From DASYQD01 sp036005845 (GTDB taxonomy: Bacteria > Acidobacteriota > Thermoanaerobaculia > Multivoradales > JAIOJS01): 64,000 nucleotides of DNA. The notes beneath the pieces are model-generated. The model saw nothing but the letters and a program-made list of their open reading frames with translations, ran no database searches and was not told the origin of the DNA. Positions 38,506 to 46,688 of the stretch are shown in pieces. Location: assembly GCA_036005845.1 (NCBI GenBank), contig DASYQD010000118.1, forward strand, positions 1-64,000, written 5' to 3'. The position numbers and the translations under genes are program-made. Numbering within the stretch: position 1 is the stretch's first letter; every line of letters starts with the position of its first letter.

Positions 38506-39705
38506 ATGGAGCTAGCCCCTTCCGGCCGTCCCACGGCCGACATCCTCGCCGACGCCGTCGCCGGCCGCCGCATCTCGGCCGGCGACGCGCATACGTTGCT
38601 GCTCGAGGGCGACCTGCTCGAGCTCGGCCTCGCCGCGCAGCAGGTGCGCAACCGCCACAACGACCCGGCGGTGGCGACCTACAACGTCGACCGCAACATC
38701 AACTACACCAACGTCTGCGTCTACCGCTGCCGCTTCTGCGCCTTCTACCGCAAGCCCGGCGATCCCGAGGGCTACCTGCTGCCGTTCGAGGAGATCGGCA
38801 GGAAGATCGAGGAGACCCTCGCCCTCCACGGCACCGGCATCCTCATGCAGGGCGGCGTGCACCCCGACCTGCCGATCGAGTGGTACGAGCAGCTTCTGCG
38901 CTACATCCGGAGCGAGTACCCGGCGATCCACGTCCACGCCTTCTCGCCGCCGGAGATCAAGTTCATCGCCCGCAAGGAGCGTATGAGCTTCTACGACGTC
39001 ATCGGCCGCCTCAAGGCCGCCGGGCTGATGTCGATCCCCGGCGGCGGCGCCGAGCTACTCGCCGACGACGTGCGCAAGGACGTGCTCGCCTACCCGAAGT
39101 GCTCGGCCGAGGAGTGGATCGACGTCAACCGCCAGGCCCACCGCCACGGCCTGCGCACCTCGGCGACGATGATGTACGGCATGGGCGAGGGCGTCGTGGC
39201 GCGCGTCGAGCACATGCAGCGCATCCGCGACCTGCAGGACGAGAGCTTGGCTCTAGACCCTAATGGCGGCTTTACGGCTTTCATCTCCTGGACTTTCCAG
39301 CACGAGCACACCGAGATGCCGGAGGTGCCCGAGACCTTCGCCCACGAGTATCTGAAGACGGTCGCCGTGTCGCGCCTCTTCATCGACAACGTCACCCACT
39401 TCCAGACCAGCTGGGTGACGCAGGGCAAGAAGATCGGCCAGCTCGCCCTCGCCTTCGGCGCCGACGACATGGGCTCGATCATGATCGAGGAGAACGTCGT
39501 CTCGGCGGCGGGCACCAAGCACGTGATGAGCCAGGAGGAGATGGAGCGCCTGATCGTCGCCGCCGGCTACCGGCCGCGGCAGCGCACCAACCTCTACGAG
39601 CGCTTCGTCGAGCCGGGCGAGACGGCGGCGCTGGCGCGGCGCTACCGCCACGCGCTGACGCCCGAGAACCGCGCGCTGGCTTCGCCTCTGCCGGTGCTCG
39701 GGTGA
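38506..39705 (+). CDS. mqnC: Dehypoxanthine futalosine cyclase MqnC (radical SAM)
   Basis: MqnC cyclises dehypoxanthine futalosine in menaquinone synthesis using a [4Fe-4S] cluster and SAM. The 399-residue product has the cluster motif Cys71-x3-Cys75-x2-Cys78 (NVCVYRCRFCAFYR). Other family signatures are ILMQGGVHPDLPIEWY, SIPGGGAELL, and FISWTFQHEHTEM. ENVVSAAGTKHVMS supports MqnC, although the related MqnE enzyme has a similar fold; the NRHNDPAVATYNVDRNINYT lead favours MqnC. With mqnA at 32670 this shows a futalosine pathway. The kinase gene begins 19 bases downstream. Confidence 0.92.
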   Translation: MELAPSGRPTADILADAVAGRRISAGDAHTLLLEGDLLELGLAAQQVRNRHNDPAVATYNVDRNINYTNVCVYRCRFCAFYRKPGDPEGYLLPFEEIGRKIEETLALHGTGILMQGGVHPDLPIEWYEQLLRYIRSEYPAIHVHAFSPPEIKFIARKERMSFYDVIGRLKAAGLMSIPGGGAELLADDVRKDVLAYPKCSAEEWIDVNRQAHRHGLRTSATMMYGMGEGVVARVEHMQRIRDLQDESLALDPNGGFTAFISWTFQHEHTEMPEVPETFAHEYLKTVAVSRLFIDNVTHFQTSWVTQGKKIGQLALAFGADDMGSIMIEENVVSAAGTKHVMSQEEMERLIVAAGYRPRQRTNLYERFVEPGETAALARRYRHALTPENRALASPLPVLG

Positions 39706-39724
39706 GGTCCGCGCAGGGGACGGA

Positions 39725-40588
39725 ATGATCGGGGCGCGTTTCGGGCCCTACCTGATGCAGGACCGCGTCGGCGAGGGCGGCATGGGCACCGTCTATCGCG
39801 CCGAGGACACGCGCACCGGCGCGCCGGTGGCGGTGAAGGTGCTCGACGAGGCGCGCACGCGAGACCCGCAGATCCTCTCGCGCTTCCGCCGCGAGGCACG
39901 CATCGCCACCGCGCTGCGCCATCCCAACATCGCCGCCTTCCACGACTTCGACGAGGCGGTGGTGCCGAGCTCGACCGGCGGCGCGCGGCGGCGCGTCGTG
40001 TTCCTGGTCATCGAGTGGGTGGAGGGCGAGGACCTCACCGCCTACCTGCAGCGCAAGGAGCGCTTCGGCACAGCGCGGCTGGCGGAGGTCGCGCGGCAGC
40101 TCACGGCGGCGCTCGAGGCGGCGCACGCGGTGGGCGTCGTCCATCGCGACTTGAAGCCGAGCAACATCCGGCTGACGCCCGACGACAAAGTGAAGGTGCT
40201 CGACTTCGGTCTGGCGAAGATCCTCGAGAACGCGCAGCTGCACCGCGACCACCCGCCCACCTTCCAGACCTCGATCGGCTCGCTGCTGGGGACGGCGCCG
40301 TACATGGCGCCGGAGCAGCTCTTCGGCCGCAGCGTCGACGCGCGCACGGACCTCTTCGCGCTGGGCGTGGTGCTCTACCAGATGGCGACCGGCGAGGTGC
40401 CGTTCTCGGGGCGCAACATCGTGGAGGTGCTGCAGGCGGTGTCGACCAAAGCGCCGGTGCCACCGAGCCGTCTCGATCCCGAGCTGCCGGCAGCGCTCGA
40501 CGAGTTGATCTTGCGGCTGCTGGCGAAGGAGCCGGAGGGGAGGTTCGCCTCGGCGGCGGCGGTGCGCGAGGCGTTGGCCGCGGTCTGA
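39725..40588 (+). CDS. Ser/Thr protein kinase, catalytic domain only
   Basis: This is a 287-residue Hanks-type kinase with no membrane helix or sensor domain, so it is probably cytoplasmic. The Gly loop is GEGGMGTVYRAED (near residue 16), the ATP Lys is in VAVKVLDE, the catalytic loop is HRDLKPSN (His140), the Mg loop is DFGLAK, and the P+1 region is GTAPYMAPEQLFG. All catalytic residues are present. It is encoded 8 bases before a GT-C-like membrane protein gene, so it may phosphorylate or regulate that envelope system. Confidence 0.93.
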   Translation: MIGARFGPYLMQDRVGEGGMGTVYRAEDTRTGAPVAVKVLDEARTRDPQILSRFRREARIATALRHPNIAAFHDFDEAVVPSSTGGARRRVVFLVIEWVEGEDLTAYLQRKERFGTARLAEVARQLTAALEAAHAVGVVHRDLKPSNIRLTPDDKVKVLDFGLAKILENAQLHRDHPPTFQTSIGSLLGTAPYMAPEQLFGRSVDARTDLFALGVVLYQMATGEVPFSGRNIVEVLQAVSTKAPVPPSRLDPELPAALDELILRLLAKEPEGRFASAAAVREALAAV

Positions 40589-40596
40589 GGCCGGCG

Positions 40597-42684
40597 GTGG
40601 GCACGCGAAGGTGGGGCGTTGGCCGGCGGCTCGTGGTGGCCGCGGTGCTCGTGCTGCCGGTGGAGCGAGCCGGGGCGAGCTTGCAGGCGCTGGTGCTGTT
40701 GGCGCTCGTCGCGGCGGTGGCGCTGATTGGGGGAGCGCTGGCGAAGGTGCTGCTCCCCGGCGTCGCGGCTCGCGATCGGAGGTTCGCTGCAGCGGTGCTG
40801 GGGCTCGCCGTGTGCGTGGTGGTCGGCGACGTCATCGGGCACTTCGGCGCTTTGACCGGAGCATGGTTTCGCGGCGTTCTTGCCGTTCTCGTCGGCGCTT
40901 CAGCGCTCGCCGTGGAAACCGAGGCGCAGCCGCTCGCTCGCCGGGAGGCTCGACGTGGGGCGCCGCTGACCGGTCGGCGGGTCCAGCGGCTGGTCCTGTG
41001 GGCGGCCTCGCTGCTGGTCTTGGCGGCGTTTGCGCGCGCGCTGATCCGGAATCGGGACGTGCCGCCGGGTTGGTTCAATTACGACGACACTTCGTACCAC
41101 CTGACGGCGGTGGCTACTTGGAACGTGCATCACGACCTGCGCATGCCGCGGTTCACTTTTGGCGATCCGCGCACGGCGTTCTATCCGTTCGGCTCGGAGC
41201 TCTTGGCCTGGGAGCTGACGACGCCGTTCGGTGGTGGGGACTTCGCGGCGCGGTGGGTCGAGCTGCCGTTTGCGTTGCTGACGCTCTTTGGCACGGCGTT
41301 GGTGGCGCGGCGGTTGGGCGCCGGCGATTCGACGCTGCTGGCACCGTTGCTGTACGCGACGGTGGGCGAGGTGTGGCCGACGATGGCGATGACGGCCGGG
41401 AACGACCAGGCGCTGGCGTTCGCGGCGCTCGCCACGGTGCACGGCGCGTTGTGGCTGCGCAAGCGGCCGCGGGTTGGGACGGCCGTCTACAGCGGGGCGG
41501 GGCTCGGGCTGTTGCTGGCGACGAAGTACCTCGGTGTGATCTACGCGCCGTTGTTGGTCGTGCTCGTGGTGCTTGCGGTCGCGACCGCGAGGCGCGGCCA
41601 TGCGTGGCGCCGGCGAGTTGCGGCTCTCGCAGCGGTCGCGATGGCCGCCGCGATGGTTGGCGGCTATGCCTACCTGCGGAATTGGGTGACGACGGGCAAT
41701 CCGCTGTTCCCGGTATCGCTGCGGATCGGCGGCTGGGCCTTGCCGGGGTGGGCCGACGTGACGCCGGCGGCGTGGAGCACCGGCGGCGACAAGGGCTTCG
41801 ACCCGTGGATCTTCCCCTGGCAGACCGTAGAGCGGTTTGGATGGCCCTTCCGCTTCACGATGCTGCCGGTGGTCTTCGTGGCGCCGATTGCCGCTCTGCT
41901 GCTCGGGCCGAAACGGCGGCGGGTGCTGCTGGCGTGGCTGTTCGCGGTACCACTGGCGGTCTACCTGCTGTTCGTGTTTCTGGTCGAAGACCATCGGTCA
42001 GTGCGCTATCTGCTTCCCGGACTGGCGATCGCCTCGGTCGCGGTGGCGTGGCTCATGTCGCGGTTGCCGCCGCGAGTGCGGGTGGTCGCGAGCGTCACGC
42101 TGGCCGCGCTGGCGTCGGCGCGTTGGGTGGTCGATGACCCCGCGGTGCTGCTGTTGCTGCCCGTCGCCGGGCTGCTCGTGTGGTGGCTGCGGCGGCAGCG
42201 GCTGTCTCCAAAGCTGAGGCGCGCGTGGATGCTCGGTGCCGCGCTGGCCGGCGCTCTGGGGTTGGCGCTGCTGGCGCCGGCGACGATGCGTCGCTACCAA
42301 GAGCGGCGTTATCGCAGTGAGGCCGGGGCCGAGGCGCTGGAGCGGCTCGGCGGCGGCGTGCCCATGCGGGTGGCGTACGCCGGCGACAACCAGCCATATC
42401 TGTACTGCGGCCGGCGCCTGCGCAACGCGCTGTTCATGCCGACCGATACCCGCGGCGGCGAGACCATGTTCTACCGCTGGCGAGGTCCCTTGGCGGAGCC
42501 GCCCGCGCAGCGGCCCCGACGCGGCTGGGACCGCAACCTCGAACGCCTCGGCGTCGATTGGGTCGTGTGGCAAGCGACCGGGGCAGGGATCCGTCCGGAA
42601 CGCGAGTGGATGCTGCGTTCGCCCGAGCGGTTCTCGCGCGTGTACATGGACGAGCGCACAGAGATCTGGCGGGTGCGGCGCTGA
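40597..42684 (+). CDS. Polytopic membrane protein, GT-C/glycosyltransferase-like, second pair copy 1
   Basis: This is a 695-residue protein with about twelve hydrophobic helices. The region WFNYDDTSYHLTAVATWNVH carries an Asp pair in the first long external loop, as in GT-C enzymes. AMTAGNDQALAFAALATVHG and YAYLRNWVTTGNPLFPV are shared with the next gene and look like family motifs. A soluble C-terminal region (from about residue 560) holds MRVAYAGDNQPYLYCGRRLR. The GTG at 40597 is chosen as the only start before the first helix and lies 8 bases after the kinase stop. The substrate is unknown. Confidence 0.75.
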   Translation: MGTRRWGVGRRLVVAAVLVLPVERAGASLQALVLLALVAAVALIGGALAKVLLPGVAARDRRFAAAVLGLAVCVVVGDVIGHFGALTGAWFRGVLAVLVGASALAVETEAQPLARREARRGAPLTGRRVQRLVLWAASLLVLAAFARALIRNRDVPPGWFNYDDTSYHLTAVATWNVHHDLRMPRFTFGDPRTAFYPFGSELLAWELTTPFGGGDFAARWVELPFALLTLFGTALVARRLGAGDSTLLAPLLYATVGEVWPTMAMTAGNDQALAFAALATVHGALWLRKRPRVGTAVYSGAGLGLLLATKYLGVIYAPLLVVLVVLAVATARRGHAWRRRVAALAAVAMAAAMVGGYAYLRNWVTTGNPLFPVSLRIGGWALPGWADVTPAAWSTGGDKGFDPWIFPWQTVERFGWPFRFTMLPVVFVAPIAALLLGPKRRRVLLAWLFAVPLAVYLLFVFLVEDHRSVRYLLPGLAIASVAVAWLMSRLPPRVRVVASVTLAALASARWVVDDPAVLLLLPVAGLLVWWLRRQRLSPKLRRAWMLGAALAGALGLALLAPATMRRYQERRYRSEAGAEALERLGGGVPMRVAYAGDNQPYLYCGRRLRNALFMPTDTRGGETMFYRWRGPLAEPPAQRPRRGWDRNLERLGVDWVVWQATGAGIRPEREWMLRSPERFSRVYMDERTEIWRVRR

Positions 42685-42764
42685 GCTCCGCGGCTCTCCC
42701 GAGCGAGGCGGACGCGGCGACGTTCGCTGGCCGTGGACCGGCCCGCTCTCCAGGGTGGCGCCGC

Positions 42765-44978
42765 GTGGCGCCGTGGCTGGCAGCGGGGGTGCTCGCCAGC
42801 GGCGCGCTCGGCGCGCCGCACGATCGGCGGCTGCAGGCGGTCGTGCTGCTGGCGCTGCTGTTCGGGCTGTGGCGGATCGGCTCGGCGCTCGTCGCGTTGC
42901 TGCGCCTCGAGCTGACTCTGCCGTCGCGAATTGTTGCGGCGTTCGCATTCGCGGCAGCGTTCGGCAGCGTCGCGGCGACGTGGCTCGGTCACTTTGCGGT
43001 GCTGCGGGCGGCGCCGTTCTTACTCGTCGTCGCAGCGGCCGTCTTCACGGTTTCGTGGCTTCCCGAGACGGTGGCTGACTCGCGAAGAAGCGAGGCGGGG
43101 GCAGAAGCCGTGGAGCTCGCTGGCGATGCTTCGCCGTCACGTTCCCGCGCGCGAGCGCTCGCCGACCGCATCGAGACGGTCGTCGCGGTGAGCACGAGCG
43201 CCGCCATGGTCTTCGGCTACGCCGTGGAAGCGCTGCGCCGTTTCGGGCTGCCGTTGCACGGCGGGCCGGACGATCTGTCGTACCACCTCTCCGCGGTCGC
43301 CGTCTGGCAGCGGTGGAGTGATCTGCGGATGATGAAGTTCTCGATGGGGGATTGGGGGACGGCGTTTTATCCGATCCTCCCGGAGCTGTCCGGCTGGGCG
43401 CTGCTGGCGCCGTTTCGCGACAGCGACGTGGCGGCGCGGTGGAGCGAGCTGCCGTACGCGCTGTTCTCGCTCGTCGCGGTGGCGGCGGTGGCGCGGCGGC
43501 TGGGGGTCGGGCGCCGTGCGGCGCTGCTCGCGGCGGCGCTCTACGGCGCGCTGCGGCTGGTCGCCACGCTCACGTTCGCGGCCGGCAACGACCATGTGAC
43601 GGCCTTCTGCACGCTGGCCGCGCTCGACGCCGCCCTCGCCTGCGCCGAGCGGCCGCGGCTCGGGCGCTTCGCCTACCTCGGTACGGCGCTGGGGTTGCTC
43701 GTGGCGTCGAAGTATCTAGCGATCTACAACGCGATCACGGTGCTCGTCGTGTTCGCCGTCGCCTACGCGTTGCGGGCGACGCACCATGCAGCCGGCGCCA
43801 CAGCGCAGCCGCCCGCGGCGGTCGACGCAACGTCGCGCATCGCCAGCGTCGGAGACAAGCATTGCGTCTCCTCACGACTTCTCCCCGGCATCGCCGTGCT
43901 GTTTGTCACGCTGGCGGTTGCCGGTGGCTATTCCTACTTACGCAACTGGGTGAGCACCGGCAATCCGGTCTATCCGCAGCCGGTGCGCGTCGCCGGTGTC
44001 GAGCTGTTCGCCGGGCGCGAGGAGCTGAGCCTCGGCGCTCGCCGCGGCGACGAGGGCTTCGACTCGTGGGAGTTCCTCGCCGGTCCCGACAACGCCTTCG
44101 CCGGCTTCTTTCCGTTCACGCTGCTGCCCGCTGCGCTGCTCGCTCCGTTATTCGCCGCCTGGCGCCGTGGCTGGATTGCTGCCGTGGTCCTCGCGCTGCC
44201 GGCCGCGCTGTTTCTCGAGTTCCTGTTCTTCTACCTCACCTGGGACCGCGGCAACATCCGCTACGTCTTCGCCGCCGCCGCCCTCGCGGCAATCGCGTTC
44301 GCTTGGCTTACCCAGCAGCTCGGCGTCGCCGGCTCGTGGCTGCGAAGCATGACCCTCGTCGTGCTGCTGTTTCGTTACGTCCGTTGGCTGGAAGTGCGCG
44401 GCGCCTGGGAGCTGTTCGTCGCGGTGCTGCTCGTCGCCGCTGCCGCGCTCGCTGCGTGGAGCTGGCCGCGATGGCGCGACCTCGCGCACGCCGCCGCGAA
44501 GCCGCTCCTCGCCGTCGCTGCTGCAGCGGCCGTCCTCGCCCTCGGCTGCAACGTCGACCGTTATCAGCGTACGAAGCTCGCCGGCTCACCCGCTGCGGTG
44601 GCGCTCGAGCGCCTCACCGGCGGACGCGGCGCCACCGTCGGCTACGTCGGCCTCAACCAGCCCTACCTCTTCTTCGGCAGCCGGCTGCAGAACGACGTTC
44701 GCATCGTGCCGCGCTCGTTCAACCTGCGGGCGGAGCACTACCGCTGGGGCAGCACTCCCGACCGGCCGTACCCGCGCAGCACCTACCGGCGCTGGCTGGG
44801 CGTGGTGAAGACGCTGGGCATCGACTACGTGGTGGTGGTGCGCTCGCCCGACGAGGACCCCGAGCGCTCGTGGATGGCCAATCACTGGGAACGCTTCCGC
44901 CGCGTCTACGCCGACGGCGAAACGGAGGTCTGGAAGCTGCTGCCCGCGCCCGAGGTCAGCGCGCCGCGCCGCCGCTAA
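42765..44978 (+). CDS. Polytopic membrane protein, GT-C/glycosyltransferase-like, second pair copy 2
   Basis: This is a 737-residue tandem paralogue of the previous gene. Shared motifs are GPDDLSYHLSAVAVWQRW, AGNDHVTAFCTLAALDAALA, YSYLRNWVSTGNPVYPQPV and a C-terminal VGYVGLNQPYLFFGSRLQND. The Asp pair in the first external loop is kept. The GTG at 42765 aligns its N-terminus with copy 1; the open frame extends upstream to a CTG overlapping the previous stop, so a longer form is possible. It ends 4 bases before the convergent aldehyde dehydrogenase gene. Like its partner it probably transfers or exports a lipid-linked sugar. Confidence 0.74.
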   Translation: MAPWLAAGVLASGALGAPHDRRLQAVVLLALLFGLWRIGSALVALLRLELTLPSRIVAAFAFAAAFGSVAATWLGHFAVLRAAPFLLVVAAAVFTVSWLPETVADSRRSEAGAEAVELAGDASPSRSRARALADRIETVVAVSTSAAMVFGYAVEALRRFGLPLHGGPDDLSYHLSAVAVWQRWSDLRMMKFSMGDWGTAFYPILPELSGWALLAPFRDSDVAARWSELPYALFSLVAVAAVARRLGVGRRAALLAAALYGALRLVATLTFAAGNDHVTAFCTLAALDAALACAERPRLGRFAYLGTALGLLVASKYLAIYNAITVLVVFAVAYALRATHHAAGATAQPPAAVDATSRIASVGDKHCVSSRLLPGIAVLFVTLAVAGGYSYLRNWVSTGNPVYPQPVRVAGVELFAGREELSLGARRGDEGFDSWEFLAGPDNAFAGFFPFTLLPAALLAPLFAAWRRGWIAAVVLALPAALFLEFLFFYLTWDRGNIRYVFAAAALAAIAFAWLTQQLGVAGSWLRSMTLVVLLFRYVRWLEVRGAWELFVAVLLVAAAALAAWSWPRWRDLAHAAAKPLLAVAAAAAVLALGCNVDRYQRTKLAGSPAAVALERLTGGRGATVGYVGLNQPYLFFGSRLQNDVRIVPRSFNLRAEHYRWGSTPDRPYPRSTYRRWLGVVKTLGIDYVVVVRSPDEDPERSWMANHWERFRRVYADGETEVWKLLPAPEVSAPRRR

Positions 44979-44982
44979 CTGC

Positions 44983-46539
44983 TCAGATCTCGAACTCGAC
45001 GCCCTGCGCCAGCGGCAGCGCCGTGCCCCAGTTGAGGGTGCAGGTCTGCCGCCGCATGTAGGCCTTCCACGAGTCCGAGCCCGCCTCGCGGCCGCCGCCG
45101 GTCTCCTTCTCGCCGCCGAAGGCGCCGCCGATCTCGGCGCCCGAGGTGCCGATGTTGACGTTGGCGATGCCGCAGTCGCTGCCGGTGGAGGCGAGGAAGC
45201 GCTCCGCGTAGCGCAGGTTCAAGGTGAAGATCGCCGACGACAGCCCCTGCGGTACCGCGTTGTGGAGGTCGATCGCCTCGTCGAGCGTCTCGAACTCCTG
45301 CACGTAGAGGATGGGCGCGAAGGTCTCCTCGCAGGTGATCTTCATCGCCGCGTGCGCCTCGACGAGGGTCGGCTGCACGAAGAAGCCTGGGCGATCCAGC
45401 ACGTCGCCGCCGAAAAGCACGCGCCCACCCTCCTGCTTGACGCGCTCGAGCGCGGCGCGCATCTTGTCGACGGCGGTCTTGTTGATGAGCGGGCCCATCA
45501 GCGTGCCGGGAGCGAGCGGCTCGCCGATGCGGATCGAGCCGAAGGCGGCGACGAGGCGGCGCTTCATCTCCTCGGCGATTCCTTTCTGCAGGAAGAGGCG
45601 CCGGCAGGTGGTGCAGCGCTGGCCGGCGGTGCCGACGGCGGCGAAGAGCACGGCGCGGAGCGCCAGGTCCAGGTCGGCGTCGTTCATCACCACGATGCCG
45701 TTGTTGCCGCCCAGCTCGAGCAGCGTCCGGCCGAGCCGCTGCGCGACCAGCGTGCCGATGCGGCGGCCCATCGCCACCGAGCCGGTGGCCGAGATGAGCG
45801 GGAAGCGAGGATCGCGCACCATGCGCTCCGCCACCTCCTCGACCGGACCGAGGATGAGGTTGAAGATCGGCGGCGCGCTGTTGTCCTCCAGCACCTCGTG
45901 CGCGATGCGCGTCACCGCCAGCGCCGAGAGCGGCGCCTCGGGCGACGGCTTCCACAGCATCGAGTCGCCGCACACCGCGGCCACCATCGCGTTCCATGCC
46001 CACACCGCGACGGGGAAGTTGAAGGCGGTGACGATGCCCACCGGTCCCAGCGGCAGCCACTGCTCGTACATGCGGTGCTGCGGCCGCTCGGAGTGCATGG
46101 TCTTGCCGTAGAGCTGGCGCGACATGCCGACGGCGAGGTCGGCCATGTCGATCATCTCCTGCACCTCGCCGAGCCCTTCGGAGAGCACCTTGCCCACCTC
46201 GAGCGTCACCAGCTTGCCGAGCGCCGTCTTATGGTCGCGCAACCGCTGGCCGAGCTGGCGAACGACCTCGCCGCGCTTCGGCGCCGGCCAGGTCCGCCAC
46301 TCGTGAAATGCCTCGACGGTGACCTCGGCGCAGCGCTTGTACTCGTCGACGCCCGCCATGCGCACTCCGGCGATCGGCTCGCCGGTCGAGGGGTCGATCG
46401 ACTCGACGAGCGCACCGGAAGTGGGCAGCCACTGGCCGGCGAAGGCGCCGGGGTTCTCGCGCTCGAGGCCGAGGGAGGCGAGCAGCTCGCCGACCTCGGC
46501 GGAGACCGGACGCGGACTGGAGACGGTATCGAGCGTCAT
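44983..46539 (-). CDS. Aldehyde dehydrogenase, ALDH7 type (piperideine-6-carboxylate / aminoadipate semialdehyde dehydrogenase)
   Basis: This is a 518-residue NAD-dependent aldehyde dehydrogenase. The catalytic Cys309 is in GTAGQRCTTCRRLF and the general-base Glu is in LLELGGNNGIV. The C-terminal signature GGAFGGEKETGGGREAG followed by SDSWKAYMRR is specific for the ALDH7/antiquitin group, which oxidises 2-aminoadipate-6-semialdehyde (in equilibrium with piperideine-6-carboxylate) to 2-aminoadipate. Lysine 6-aminotransferase, which makes that substrate, is encoded at 48765-50120 on the same strand. The ATG at 46539 is the start; about 20 extra N-terminal residues precede the family start. Confidence 0.92.
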   Translation of the reverse strand: MTLDTVSSPRPVSAEVGELLASLGLERENPGAFAGQWLPTSGALVESIDPSTGEPIAGVRMAGVDEYKRCAEVTVEAFHEWRTWPAPKRGEVVRQLGQRLRDHKTALGKLVTLEVGKVLSEGLGEVQEMIDMADLAVGMSRQLYGKTMHSERPQHRMYEQWLPLGPVGIVTAFNFPVAVWAWNAMVAAVCGDSMLWKPSPEAPLSALAVTRIAHEVLEDNSAPPIFNLILGPVEEVAERMVRDPRFPLISATGSVAMGRRIGTLVAQRLGRTLLELGGNNGIVVMNDADLDLALRAVLFAAVGTAGQRCTTCRRLFLQKGIAEEMKRRLVAAFGSIRIGEPLAPGTLMGPLINKTAVDKMRAALERVKQEGGRVLFGGDVLDRPGFFVQPTLVEAHAAMKITCEETFAPILYVQEFETLDEAIDLHNAVPQGLSSAIFTLNLRYAERFLASTGSDCGIANVNIGTSGAEIGGAFGGEKETGGGREAGSDSWKAYMRRQTCTLNWGTALPLAQGVEFEI

Positions 46540-46688
46540 CGCAGCGATTCTCCTGGAGGGTGTGGGGGTGCGGCCGCTGGTGGCGCCAAGCCGAAAGGGG
46601 CGCGGCGAGCCGGCCGGCAAGGATATCCCACCGCCGCATTCGCTCGCAGGATGGGCGCGCGATGCGCTCGCCCTATGATCGCGTCCGC

